A stretch of DNA of 64,000 bases from Pseudomonas entomophila. GTDB taxonomy: Bacteria; Pseudomonadota; Gammaproteobacteria; Pseudomonadales; Pseudomonadaceae. The stretch spans positions 37,343 through 101,342 of the forward strand of contig NZ_JARPQB010000007.1 in assembly GCF_029478665.1 (NCBI RefSeq), written 5' to 3'. Shown piece after piece: positions 8,179-16,018 of this stretch; the stretch's first letter is position 1, and the number at the start of each line of letters is the position of its first letter. The notes beneath the pieces are model-generated. The model did not search any database. It was given only the letters and a program-made list of their open reading frames with translations, and was not told where the DNA came from. The position numbers and the translations under genes are program-made.

Positions 8179-8264
8179 AAAATCGATTCCAAAACCGAAG
8201 CGGCGACCCTTGCAGCATGCGGCCTGTAGCCGTGCCGTTTCGTCTTTGTTTTGGAATCGATTTT
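8179..8264. repeat. 17-bp perfect inverted repeat upstream of DUF4145 gene
   Basis: AAAATCGATTCCAAAAC (8179-8195) is repeated inverted at 8248-8264, with 52 bases between. The inner flanks (CCGAAGCGGC and GCCGTTTCG) continue the symmetry imperfectly, and another GCCGCTTCG lies at about 8159-8167. It lies between the minus-strand DUF4145 gene and the att site, so it could be an operator or recombination-accessory sites. Confidence 0.6.
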
Positions 8265-8297
8265 GCCTTACAATGCGCGCCGCATAAGGTATTATGT

Positions 8298-8359
8298 AAC
8301 GGTCTTGAAAACCGTCGATGGGCAACTATCCTAGAGTTCGAATCTCTACGCTTCCGCCA
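8298..8359 (+). other. attR-like site: 3' fragment of tRNA-Ser(UGA)
   Basis: From AACGGTCTTGAAAACCG through ...CGCTTCCGCCA the sequence is the anticodon arm, variable arm, T arm and acceptor 3' end with CCA of tRNA-Ser(UGA). The matching 5' acceptor GGAAGCG and D-arm are missing, so it is not a functional tRNA. This is the duplicated 3' tRNA end left when a phage integrates into a tRNA gene; the intact gene should lie beyond the left edge, at the other prophage end. Confidence 0.8.
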
Positions 8360-8407
8360 TCTAAGCGCCTGATTTCATTGATGTTTACCTTAGGCGACCC
8401 CTCAAAA

Positions 8408-8440
8408 GGGAACGTTTTGGGAACATTTTGGGAATCGAAG
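8408..8440. repeat. Three tandem 11-bp repeats near att
   Basis: GGGAACGTTTT, GGGAACATTTT and the less exact GGGAATCGAAG follow each other directly 48 bases after the tRNA fragment. Short direct repeats spaced one helical turn beside an att core and an integrase gene are typical of arm-type integrase binding sites; that role is inferred. Confidence 0.5.
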
Positions 8441-8448
8441 GCAAAAAG

Positions 8449-8473
8449 AAGGGGCCTCCATGGCCCTTTTTTT
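8449..8473 (+). terminator. Rho-independent terminator (bidirectional look)
   Basis: Stem of GGGGCC/GGCCCTT type with a CCAT-containing loop and a run of seven T, just downstream of the integrase remnant stop on the opposite strand. A-rich sequence on the other side may let it serve the minus strand too. Confidence 0.6.
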
Positions 8474-8479
8474 ATGCGC

Positions 8480-8925
8480 TCAGCTCAACCTGAGCGCCTG
8501 GTTCAACAACCCCACCACATCCGGCCCGTCCTGGCTGATCCACTTAGCGTAGTGCCTGAAGATCATGGCCGTCGAGGTGTGCCCCATCTGATCCGCAATC
8601 CACTCTGGCGTGGCCAGGCCGCTGCTCAGCACCTGGCTGGCGAACGTATGCCGGCAGGTGTTCGGCCCGCGCTGGCGAACGCCTGCCTTCTCCAGGTGGC
8701 CGATCCACCACACATGCCGTAGTACGTCCGAGGACCGGTACGCTTCACTCGTGGCAGTGTTGTGAAAGACAAACCGAACGCGCTGCTCACGAACCGTCCG
8801 GTTATCACGCTCGACGACCTGGATCAGTTCCGCCGGCAGTTGCCTGGTGAACCTCTCCTGCGCCTGCAGCGCACGCAGGGCAAGTGCGAGCAGCGCGTTC
8901 AGCAGGTCTAGCGGGTTGTTTTGTC
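8480..8925 (-). pseudogene. Tyrosine recombinase (integrase), C-terminal remnant
   Basis: One open frame of about 148 codons, with no start codon at its head and a stop just upstream, encodes only the catalytic C-terminal part of a phage-type tyrosine recombinase. The motifs are present in order: Arg in 'CRHTFASQVLSSG', His in 'IADQMGHTSTAMI' and the nucleophilic Tyr in 'FRHYAKWISQDG'. It ends 'VGLLNQALRLS'. It lies outside the prophage att site, so it belongs to another element that used the same tRNA locus and has lost its N-terminal half. An inactive fragment is most likely. Confidence 0.8.
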
Positions 8926-9118
8926 AGCCTCACCGCCAGCGAAGCGAATGTGCTGGCTTATTTTTCGGCAACTATTGCCAGATGATAAGAGTGTGCACCA
9001 GCGCACCGCCTGGCCTTGGCTGATATTACGTTTGCCGAGAGTATTAACCCGGCTGACTCGCGCTGTTGAAGGCACTGACCGGGTATGATGGCTATTTTTC
9101 TACAGGAGTTACTCAGTA

Positions 9119-9868
9119 ATGGATGGAGTTGTTGGAGTTCTGGCCATAGCGGTCTTGGTCTTCGCTTGGTGGTGGCTGGCCAGAAAGTTGCGAAGTAACG
9201 GCCGAGGTTGGCTCTTGCGAAATTTCGTCGGCAGCACGGTTGGTAGCTTGGCCGGGCTGATGGTGGTGGTGTTGGCCCTTGCCGTGGGGATCATTGAGGC
9301 GAAACCGAAATCAGAAACGAAACCTGCCGAGTCACTGGTTGAGGCTCACGTCCCCGAGCCTGTTGTCACCCAGGCAGAAGTGGTTTCTCCAGCCGTGCCC
9401 GTGTCGAAAGATAAATCGGCCAAGACCTTGGGTCTAACCCCACAACAGTACGCAACTCGCCTGAACGCTTTGCTGAAGAAGCTCGACCTCAAGTATCGGG
9501 TTGATGGCAGCCGTGTCGTTCCAGGGGAGTTCAATGACGTACTGAACGCTGAGATTGGCCAGTACACCGCGCTGGTTGCGACTATTTCAAAGGGCAATGG
9601 CGAAGTGCTCGACGTCATCCTCATGGCGGGAGGCGATGGTACTCCCGAATCCGGGCTTGAAATTATGATGATCGGCAGTGCGGTACTGACGGCTGCAACT
9701 AATGACGTGGAGTTCCGGGAAGTGTTCCAAGGGCTGCCCTCGATGATCAAGGGGCAGGAGCGAACCTATGGGGCTGTGAAGCTCAGTGCCAAGAACATGG
9801 ATCAGCTTGGAACCTGGTTCCTGGCCTCTCCAGGTGGGCAGGCTGGTAGCAAGCGCGACAAAGGCTGA
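9119..9868 (+). CDS. Hypothetical membrane protein
   Basis: A 249-residue protein with two N-terminal membrane segments (about 3-20 and 40-60) joined by a basic loop, then a Pro/Val/Glu-rich linker (62-100) and a soluble C-terminal domain (about 105-235). The ribosome site CAGGAG lies eight bases before ATG. I do not recognise the domain. It sits in the scar between two copies of an integrase 3' end, so it may have arrived with that island. A terminator follows at 9984. Confidence 0.6.
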   Translation: MDGVVGVLAIAVLVFAWWWLARKLRSNGRGWLLRNFVGSTVGSLAGLMVVVLALAVGIIEAKPKSETKPAESLVEAHVPEPVVTQAEVVSPAVPVSKDKSAKTLGLTPQQYATRLNALLKKLDLKYRVDGSRVVPGEFNDVLNAEIGQYTALVATISKGNGEVLDVILMAGGDGTPESGLEIMMIGSAVLTAATNDVEFREVFQGLPSMIKGQERTYGAVKLSAKNMDQLGTWFLASPGGQAGSKRDKG

Positions 9869-9983
9869 AGTTGGATGATCGGCAGCGGCATGACTTGACG
9901 CGGATTCTGGAGGTGTTCAGAAAGTCGCAGTGTAAGGGTGAGAGAAAAGGACCCCGGCTGCGTGTCGGGGCTCCATGTGAAAA

Positions 9984-10014
9984 GGCCCCACCGATTGGTG
10001 GGGCCATTGTTTTT
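9984..10014. terminator. Rho-independent terminator, convergent genes
   Basis: Perfect stem GGCCCCACC/GGTGGGGCC with GATT loop, A-run on the left and T-rich run on the right. It lies between the convergent membrane protein and diguanylate cyclase genes and can end both transcripts. Confidence 0.8.
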
Positions 10015-10061
10015 CGACGCTCCACACTCGCGCTGTCTGGTCAGCCGATCGGTCCGATAAC

Positions 10062-11108
10062 TCAATGGTCAACAGCCGGCGCCGGCATATAGACAACTTG
10101 GTCACGCCCCCCCTGTTTGGCTGCGTAGAGTCCGCTGTCGGCGCGCCGCAGTGCGTCATCGATCTGTTCGCTATCGCTGAGTAGAGTACATCCAATACTG
10201 ACGCTCACCCTCAACGGACCGCTGGAGAGTTGTACCGGTCTACTGCCGATGAGTAGCCGCACGCGCTCCGCGATCAGCATCAGTTCTTCACGGTCATTTA
10301 CCCGCAGCAGGGCGACGAATTCCTCACCGCCCTGGCGCACCAGCAGGTCATCGGGACGAAGTGCAGCGCGCAGGCGACGCGCACACTCGCAGAGCACCAG
10401 GTCGCCCTCGGCGTGACCATGCTTGTCGTTGACAGACTTGAAATGGTCAAGGTCCGCATAAACAGCGCCCAACTGTAGACCTTTTTCCTCTGCCAAACGC
10501 CGTTCACGATCCTGGAAGGCTGCCAATGCGCCGCGGTTCCATAGCTGTGTAAGTGGATCAAGTAAAGCCTTGCGTTGCTCACGGTCCATTTCCAACCGAA
10601 GGTCGCGGTTGGCCTGTATCAAACTGCGTAGTTGTAGATAACCCTCTGCGAGTGTCGCGAGATCCCTGAAGTTGGATTGTTGGGCCTCGCTCAGAAGGCG
10701 CGGGTGAGGGCCGAACATGCATAGGGTGCCGATGGCTTTGCCGTTTCCAGCACGCAAGGGGTGCCCGGCATAGAAGCGGATATAAGGTGCGCCCAATACC
10801 AGCGGATTATCGGCGAATCGCGGATCGTTCTCGGCGTCCGGTACCAGCAAGGTGTCTTCGCCCAGAATGGCATAACCACAGAAGGATACATCGCGTGGGG
10901 TCTCACTCACGTCTAGCCCAATCCTGGCCTTGAACCACTGTCGATCTTGATCGATCAAGCTAATAAGCACAGTGTCCACGTGTGCAACTTCCTGGGTGAG
11001 CCGCACCAGGGTATCGAGGTAATGCTCAGCCGGCGTATCCAGCACATTCATCTCATCGAGGGTACGCTGCCGAAGCGTTTCGTCAGTCGGTATGGGACAG
11101 GCCGGCAT
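10062..11108 (-). CDS. GAF-GGDEF diguanylate cyclase
   Basis: A 348-residue soluble sensor. ATG at 11108 is preceded by GGAGAAAA. Residues about 20-160 form a GAF domain ('VLDTPAEHYLDTLVRLTQEVAHVDTVLISLID...CGYAIL...TLCMF'), followed by a GGDEF domain with the active-site motif GGEEF. An RPDD motif five residues upstream fits the RxxD inhibitory site, so the enzyme should make c-di-GMP from two GTP and be feedback inhibited. No membrane segment or EAL domain is present. It lies in the island scar next to an integrase fragment. Confidence 0.85.
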   Translation of the reverse strand: MPACPIPTDETLRQRTLDEMNVLDTPAEHYLDTLVRLTQEVAHVDTVLISLIDQDRQWFKARIGLDVSETPRDVSFCGYAILGEDTLLVPDAENDPRFADNPLVLGAPYIRFYAGHPLRAGNGKAIGTLCMFGPHPRLLSEAQQSNFRDLATLAEGYLQLRSLIQANRDLRLEMDREQRKALLDPLTQLWNRGALAAFQDRERRLAEEKGLQLGAVYADLDHFKSVNDKHGHAEGDLVLCECARRLRAALRPDDLLVRQGGEEFVALLRVNDREELMLIAERVRLLIGSRPVQLSSGPLRVSVSIGCTLLSDSEQIDDALRRADSGLYAAKQGGRDQVVYMPAPAVDH

Positions 11109-11226
11109 GTCTTTTCTCCAGTCCATGGGTAGGTAGCATCTGCGAAAGGCAAGCTTTTGACGCCGAGACATGAAGTACTTTAGACAGATGAGAGCATTAG
11201 ATCGAAGTCAGTTTGGGGAAATGAAG

Positions 11227-11284
11227 GCCTGGTTTAACAACCCCACGGCAGTTGCCCCGTCCTGGCTAATCCACTTCGCGTAAT
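11227..11284 (-). pseudogene. Second copy of the integrase 3' end (short remnant)
   Basis: On the minus strand the sequence encodes 'HYAKWISQDGATAVGLLNQAF', nearly the same as the end of the recombinase remnant at 8480 and aligning over about 57 bases before diverging. It includes the catalytic Tyr context but nothing upstream. It marks a second scar, so the 8.4-11.3 kb segment is bracketed by related integrase ends. Confidence 0.7.
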
Positions 11285-11533
11285 GGGTGTTGCGCCCTGG
11301 CACATGGCCAATGGGGCTTGACCCAACACGGCCATTTGCTGTTGAATGCGCGCCCTAAGTCCCCGCAACCTTTCCCCAAGTGGTGAAGCCAGTGCCCTAC
11401 GCCAGCCAACACGCCTGATACCGACGACGGTCCATCGTGCCTGATGGCTGCCCGCGCCTGTGCGCGGCGGCGCTTCATCGCTGTGCCTGCCTGATCCTGT
11501 CGTCGGTTTTTCCCTTTTTGAATGGAGAAACCC
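11285..11533. other. Gene-free spacer upstream of RNA repair operon
   Basis: About 250 bases with no convincing frame. The ribosome site of the ligase gene (GGAGAAACCC) lies at its end. A TGGCAC at about 11299 lacks a matching -12 element, so I see no sigma-54 promoter. Confidence 0.5.
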
Positions 11534-12394
11534 ATGAACATGGATTTTCGTGCCGACGCGCACACCCTCGAACTGCTCAAGTACCCCCGCACGCCCCACC
11601 TGGAAGGTTCGCGTCTGCAGGACGGTGACACCGACGCAGGCCAGGTCCGCTATGCCACCCTGGCCGGCCAATGGCTGGTGGTGGAAGAAAAACTCGACGG
11701 CGCCAACGCCGGCATCAGCTTCACCGAAGGCGGTGAGTTGCGCCTGCAGTCGCGCGGTCACTACCTCACCGGCGGTGGCCGCGAGCGCCAGTTCAACCTG
11801 TTCAAGCAGTGGGCCGTGGCCCATGAGCGCTGGTTGCTGGAACGCCTCGAAGACCGCTTCGTGCTGTATGGCGAGTGGCTGCACAAGAAGCACTCGGTGT
11901 TTTACGACCACTTGCCGCATTACTTCTGCGAGTTCGACATCTGGGACCGCGCCACAGGGCTGTTCCTGTCTACCGCGGCGCGCCGACGCTTGCTCGAGGG
12001 CGGGCCGGTGCTTTCGGTGCCGGTGTTGTACGAGGGCCCGGCGCCGCGCCGTCATGCGGACCTGATGGCGCTGGTCGGTGATTCGCTGGCCAAGACCCTA
12101 CGGTGGCGAGAGGTGTTCGAGCAGGTAGTGAGCCGCGAAGGCCTCGACCGGGCCCGCGCCTGGCGCCAGTGCGACCGCTCCAGCCGCATGGAGGGGCTGT
12201 ACCTGAAGCTCGAGGACGAGCGGCAGACCCTGGGTCGGCTCAAATGGGTTCGCCAGGACTTCGTCCAGGCCATCCTCGATGCCGACCAGCACCATGCCAA
12301 CCAACCGTTCATCCCCAATCAACTGGCCGACGGCGTCGACCTGTACGCGCCTTGCCTGTCCATGGACTGGCAGGGCCCGCGCCGCGGCTACTGA
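11534..12394 (+). CDS. RNA ligase (Rnl2-like nucleotidyltransferase)
   Basis: A 286-residue protein from ATG 11534, preceded by GGAGAAACCC. It has the covalent nucleotidyltransferase motifs in order: motif I 'EEKLDGANAG' with Lys53 as the AMP-accepting lysine, 'RGHY' downstream, 'LYGEWLHKKHSV' near 117-128 for motif III/IIIa, 'EGLYLKLED' for motif IV and 'GRLKWVR' for motif V. These place it in the ATP-dependent RNA ligase family. It should seal 3'-OH/5'-P RNA ends. The next gene, 14 bases downstream, is an HD-Pnk end-healing enzyme, so the two likely form an RNA repair operon. Substrates are unknown. Confidence 0.85.
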   Translation: MNMDFRADAHTLELLKYPRTPHLEGSRLQDGDTDAGQVRYATLAGQWLVVEEKLDGANAGISFTEGGELRLQSRGHYLTGGGRERQFNLFKQWAVAHERWLLERLEDRFVLYGEWLHKKHSVFYDHLPHYFCEFDIWDRATGLFLSTAARRRLLEGGPVLSVPVLYEGPAPRRHADLMALVGDSLAKTLRWREVFEQVVSREGLDRARAWRQCDRSSRMEGLYLKLEDERQTLGRLKWVRQDFVQAILDADQHHANQPFIPNQLADGVDLYAPCLSMDWQGPRRGY

Positions 12395-12408
12395 AGGAGC
12401 ATCCCGAA

Positions 12409-13554
12409 ATGGATATTCGACAACTGCAACACCTGGTGCCCGAGCCTGGGCGCGACATGGACGCCACGGCCTGCCTGGCGGCAATTCCGGCCTTGGCGCG
12501 CCTGGCCGACACACCGCAGGACCCGACCTACCACGCTGAGGGCGATGTGTGGACCCACACCCGCCTGGTGGTCGAGGCGCTGCTGGCACAACCCGCTTAT
12601 CAGCAGGCCGCTGCCGAGCAACGCCTGGTGCTGTTCTTTGCGGCGCTGTTGCATGACATCGCCAAACCCGACACCACGGTGATCGACCCGGAAACCGGAC
12701 GCATCGGCCAACCCGGCCACTCGCGCCGGGGCGCGGTGGATGCGCGGCTGCTGCTATGGCGCGCTGGCGTGCCGTTCGACCTGCGCGAGCAGATCTGCCG
12801 CATCATCGCGGTACATCAGTTGCCGTTCTTTGCATTGCAGGGCGATCGCAGTGGGCGCAGCGCGGAATTCCTGCTGCACAAGCTGTCATGGGAGCTACCG
12901 GTGTGGATGCTCTGCGCGGTGGCTGAAGCCGACATGCAAGGCCGCCACTACGTTGGCAAGGCCGATGTACTGGCCGCCATCGAGCTGTGGAAAGAGCTGG
13001 CGGCCGAGGAAGGCTGCCTGCACGGGCCGCGGGCGTTCGCCGACGACTACACGCGCATCCAGTACCTGCGTGGCGCGCGGGTGCACCCCGATTACTCGCT
13101 TCACGCGCCGAAAGGCTCGCAGGTGGTGATGCTCTCGGGCCTGCCGGCCAGCGGCAAGGATACCTGGACCGCGCGGCATCATCCGGATCTGCCGGTGGTA
13201 TCGTTCGACGATGCGCGCCAGGCTCTGGGCTTGCGCCATGGGCAGAACGAGGGGGCCGCCGCGCATTATGCCATCGACCGGGCCAAGGCCTTGCTGCGTG
13301 AGCAGCGGCCGTTCGTGTGGAACTCGACGCACCTGTCGGCGCAGATGCGCAGCCGTACTCTGGACTTGCTCTACGGTTACGGCGCGCAGGTGGAGATCGT
13401 CTACCTGGAGCGCCCCGAGGCCGAGATCATGCGGCGCAACCAGCGGCGTGACACGTCACTGCGCAACGACGATATCCGCCGCATGCTGTTCAAGTGGGAG
13501 GTGCCATTGCCAACCGAGGCGCACCGGGTCACGTATCAGGCGGTGACGGCTTGA
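12409..13554 (+). CDS. HD-Pnk: HD phosphoesterase fused to 5'-OH polynucleotide kinase
   Basis: A 381-residue protein with two domains. Residues about 40-215 are an HD phosphohydrolase (H50, HD at 82-83, further His at about 104 and 136). Residues about 238-381 are a P-loop kinase with 'GLPASGKDTW' (244-253), 'FDDAR' (267-271) and an Arg-rich lid 'RRNQRRDTSLR'. This is the architecture of HD-Pnk, shown for the Runella slithyformis enzyme to remove 2',3'-phosphates and phosphorylate 5'-OH ends. With the adjacent ligase it gives a full heal-and-seal pathway. AGGAG-type site before ATG; the operon ends here. Confidence 0.85.
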   Translation: MDIRQLQHLVPEPGRDMDATACLAAIPALARLADTPQDPTYHAEGDVWTHTRLVVEALLAQPAYQQAAAEQRLVLFFAALLHDIAKPDTTVIDPETGRIGQPGHSRRGAVDARLLLWRAGVPFDLREQICRIIAVHQLPFFALQGDRSGRSAEFLLHKLSWELPVWMLCAVAEADMQGRHYVGKADVLAAIELWKELAAEEGCLHGPRAFADDYTRIQYLRGARVHPDYSLHAPKGSQVVMLSGLPASGKDTWTARHHPDLPVVSFDDARQALGLRHGQNEGAAAHYAIDRAKALLREQRPFVWNSTHLSAQMRSRTLDLLYGYGAQVEIVYLERPEAEIMRRNQRRDTSLRNDDIRRMLFKWEVPLPTEAHRVTYQAVTA

Positions 13555-13613
13555 TCGGGCCCGTATCGCGAAATCGGGCTTTTGCGACACCATGTGCCCG
13601 TGGCCATGCGCCT

Positions 13614-14042
13614 TCAGTCCAGCACGTTGTGCAAGACTTCATAGATCACGCCGGTGGCAATCGTCACCAACAGCAGGTCTGCCCCGGCCTGTCGCCATTC
13701 ATAGCCGTCATAATGCGGAAGTCTCCCCAACAGCCGGCTATCCAGCTTCTTGGCAATCCCTGGCGGAAGCGGCTTGCCCCGTTCAAGGTTCTTCTGTACT
13801 CCAGGCGGTAATGACGAGCCGCGACTCCAGTACTCGCGGTTGTCATCGAGTACGACTCGCACCCCACCCAGGTCCACGGATGGGCCGCCATGCCAGTCAC
13901 TACCGTGCTGTGAGTGGCCCTGGCTACCCTGCGGGTTGCCCTTGTCATGGCCCTTTCCCTTGCCTGGATCCGCCAGCAAGGTAGGGCTCGCGCAGACAAG
14001 GGCCAGGCTCAATGCTGCCGTGAACAGCGATTCAAGCTTCAT
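13614..14042 (-). CDS. Periplasmic CigR/RcnB-like protein
   Basis: A 142-residue protein with a signal peptide (cleavage about after LLA-D at 24-25) followed by a Gly/Lys/His-rich linker and a C-terminal domain reading 'GSSLPPGVQKNLERGKPLPPGIAKK...YEWRQAGADLLLVTIATGVIYEVL'. That pattern is common in Pseudomonas proteins annotated as anti-virulence regulator CigR family or RcnB-like. The precise job is unknown; it would sit in the periplasm, perhaps anchored by the hydrophobic C-terminal segment. Confidence 0.65.
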   Translation of the reverse strand: MKLESLFTAALSLALVCASPTLLADPGKGKGHDKGNPQGSQGHSQHGSDWHGGPSVDLGGVRVVLDDNREYWSRGSSLPPGVQKNLERGKPLPPGIAKKLDSRLLGRLPHYDGYEWRQAGADLLLVTIATGVIYEVLHNVLD

Positions 14043-14162
14043 TGGCGGTTACCTCTGGACGGCTTCCTTTGAGCAAAGAGCGTAGTCAGTCTATTGCGAC
14101 GTGCAGACATTTCACTGCCTGTGGCCTACAGTCCAGCGGTCAATCTCTCCAGAGTCTCTACC

Positions 14163-14573
14163 ATGCTGACGGGCTTCAATCACCTCACCCTCGCCGTAAG
14201 CCAATTGCCTCGAAGCATCGCGTTCTATCAGCAAACACTGGGCTTCAGGTTGCACGCGAGCTGGAAGGCAGGGGCCTACCTCAGCCTGGGTGACCTGTGG
14301 CTCTGCCTGTCAGTGGACGAAGTGCGTGCGGCGGACTTGCCGCGCAGCTACACGCACTACGCATTCTCCATCGAGCAGGGGCATTTCAGTGCTTTCGCGC
14401 AACATTTGCGTGAACGGGATGTTGCGCTTTGGAAGCAGGACAAGAGCGAAGGAGATTCGCTCTACTTCCTTGATCCCGACGGTCATCAACTGGAAGCGCA
14501 TGTCGGCGACCTGGCGTCGCGTTTGGCGGCGTGCCGTGCCAGCCCCTACAGGGAGATGATGTTTTACGACTGA
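14163..14573 (+). CDS. fosA: FosA fosfomycin glutathione transferase
   Basis: A 136-residue metalloenzyme of the glyoxalase (VOC) superfamily that adds glutathione to fosfomycin. ATG 14163 gives the conserved start '[20 protein letters not shown]'. The metal ligands are in place: His7, His65 (THYAF) and Glu111 (QLEAHVGDL). The '[15 protein letters not shown]' stretch that binds potassium and substrate is intact, so resistance activity is expected. Chromosomal fosA is common in Pseudomonas. No linked mobile element is visible; the gene stands alone. Confidence 0.9.
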   Translation: MLTGFNHLTLAVSQLPRSIAFYQQTLGFRLHASWKAGAYLSLGDLWLCLSVDEVRAADLPRSYTHYAFSIEQGHFSAFAQHLRERDVALWKQDKSEGDSLYFLDPDGHQLEAHVGDLASRLAACRASPYREMMFYD

Positions 14574-14584
14574 CCCGTGTCGGA

Positions 14585-14770
14585 TCACTGCAAGGTGGTC
14601 GGCTTGAAGGCTTGCGAGGTCTTGAGCAACCCCTGTTCCAGCCTGGCAATGATGCGCGCCAACTCGTCCGCGCGCTTCAGGTCCCCGGTTGCTTTCAGTC
14701 GTGCGTGGTCCTTGCGCATGTTCAGCAGGCATTTCTGTAGCCCCAGTGCGGAAGCATCGTAGTTTTCCAT
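14585..14770 (-). CDS. Hypothetical small helical protein
   Basis: A 61-residue, mostly helical, basic protein ('MENYDASALGLQKCLLNMRK...') convergent with fosA. It has no motif I recognise; size and heptad pattern suggest a small coiled-coil protein. Codon use matches neighbours. Confidence 0.55.
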   Translation of the reverse strand: MENYDASALGLQKCLLNMRKDHARLKATGDLKRADELARIIARLEQGLLKTSQAFKPTTLQ

Positions 14771-15124
14771 GGTGTTCTCACTTGGTGTGGCATCCGTGCC
14801 GTTGTAGGAATGTGGCGACGGTATCAGCTCGATTCAGCATTCAATACTGATTATTCATACACGGACGAGGGGCTAGAGTGAAACGTCCTACTTCACGACA
14901 AGATCGCTCCTACAGGGTGTTCGTCGAGAATGTTTCCACATGCTTCCAGCCGATTAGCTGCAGGCCCTGAACCTTGCGGCCTTGCGCCGAAAAGGGGATG
15001 CGAGCATGGACTTTCGGGTTGGCGGTGCTTGCAGGTCCCTGCTGAAAAGTTATGTTGCAAATCAGCGCCACAGGACAACTTCCGCTAGCATGTCTCGCTC
15101 TGTTTCCAGCTATCCGGACACCCC
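14771..15124. other. Intergenic region with one REP half-element
   Basis: About 350 bases without a supportable gene. 'GATCGCTCCTACAGGG' near 14903-14918 is half of a P. putida-type REP sequence. Nothing else structured is obvious. Confidence 0.5.
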
Positions 15125-15616
15125 ATGAGTTCCCTGACCTTCCGCCAGGCCACGCCACACGATGTGGACCGTTGTTATCAGATCGAGGCCACCGCCTACG
15201 AGGGCGATGAGGCCGCCACTCGGGAGAAGATCGCCACGCGCATCGCCCAGTATCCGGAAGGTTTCCTGATTCTGGAGCTGGACGACCAGGTGATCGGTTT
15301 CATCAATAGTGGTTGCGCCCACGAAGTCGTGATGTCCGATGAGGCCTTCAAGGAGTTGGTCGGGCATGAGCCGGCGGCCCCCAACGTGGTGATCATGTCG
15401 GTGGTGCTGGACCCGGCACATCAGGGCCAGGGCCACGCCGGGCGCTTGATGGCACGCTTCGTCGAGCAGATGCGCGAGCGCGGCAAGGCGAGCATCCACC
15501 TGATGTGCAAGGACCGGCATGTCGGCCTCTACGAGAAGCTGGGCTACCGCTATGTCCGCCCATCGGCCTCCGACCACGGTGGCATGGCCTGGCACGAGAT
15601 GGTCATGGTGCTCTGA
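15125..15616 (+). CDS. GNAT family N-acetyltransferase
   Basis: A 163-residue single-domain acetyltransferase. Motif A is visible as 'VVLDPAHQGQGHAGRLM' (Q/RxxGxG/A acetyl-CoA loop), followed by 'HLMCKDRHVGLYEKLGYRYV' for motif B. The aralkylamine-like features ('IMSVVLDPAHQGQGHA', 'SDHGGMAWHEM') suggest an amine or small-molecule acceptor. Substrate cannot be assigned. It is followed 46 bases downstream by an SH3-like protein gene. Confidence 0.8.
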   Translation: MSSLTFRQATPHDVDRCYQIEATAYEGDEAATREKIATRIAQYPEGFLILELDDQVIGFINSGCAHEVVMSDEAFKELVGHEPAAPNVVIMSVVLDPAHQGQGHAGRLMARFVEQMRERGKASIHLMCKDRHVGLYEKLGYRYVRPSASDHGGMAWHEMVMVL

Positions 15617-15662
15617 GACAGGTCTGTTAGCATCGACGCTTTTCGCAGCCAGGGAGAGGCTT

Positions 15663-16016
15663 GTGAAGTACGTCGTGATAGCACCCCACCGCAGTGAATA
15701 CCCGGCACCCATTACCTTCGCCAGGGATACCCTGCTGGAAATAGGCCAGCGCTACGAGGGCAACGAGCACTGGGAGGACTGGTATCTGTGCAGTTGTGCG
15801 GGGCAGACACCGGGCTGGGTGCCGGCCCAGGTCATCGAGCGGCTCGGTGTTGGACGGGGCAGGGCACTGGAAGCCTACAGTGCCCATGAGCTGGATATCG
15901 ACCCTGGCCAGATGGTCGAGGGGTTGCGGCCCTTGAACGGCTGGCTGTGGTGCCGAAGCCTGCGCAATGGCGAACTGGGCTGGTTGCCATTGGCGAAGTT
16001 GCGGCTGATGGCCTGA
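15663..16016 (+). CDS. SH3-like domain protein
   Basis: A 117-residue protein from GTG 15663, with GGGAGAGG upstream. It contains two tryptophan-rich segments ('EHWEDWYLCSCAGQTPGWVPAQVIE' and 'NGWLWCRSLRNGELGWLPLAKL'), each in the order of an SH3 barrel (ALYD-less variant), so it looks like tandem SH3 domains. No signal peptide. Likely a cytoplasmic binding protein; partner unknown. Confidence 0.65.
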   Translation: MKYVVIAPHRSEYPAPITFARDTLLEIGQRYEGNEHWEDWYLCSCAGQTPGWVPAQVIERLGVGRGRALEAYSAHELDIDPGQMVEGLRPLNGWLWCRSLRNGELGWLPLAKLRLMA

Positions 16017-16018
16017 GC

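Noticed and set aside
8298..8359. Functional tRNA-Ser(UGA) gene
   Set aside because: The 5' acceptor strand and D-arm are missing; only the 3' part remains.
11299..11320. Sigma-54 promoter for the RNA repair operon (as in rtcBA of enterics)
   Set aside because: TGGCAC is present but no TTGC-type -12 element lies at the needed distance, and no RtcR gene is adjacent.
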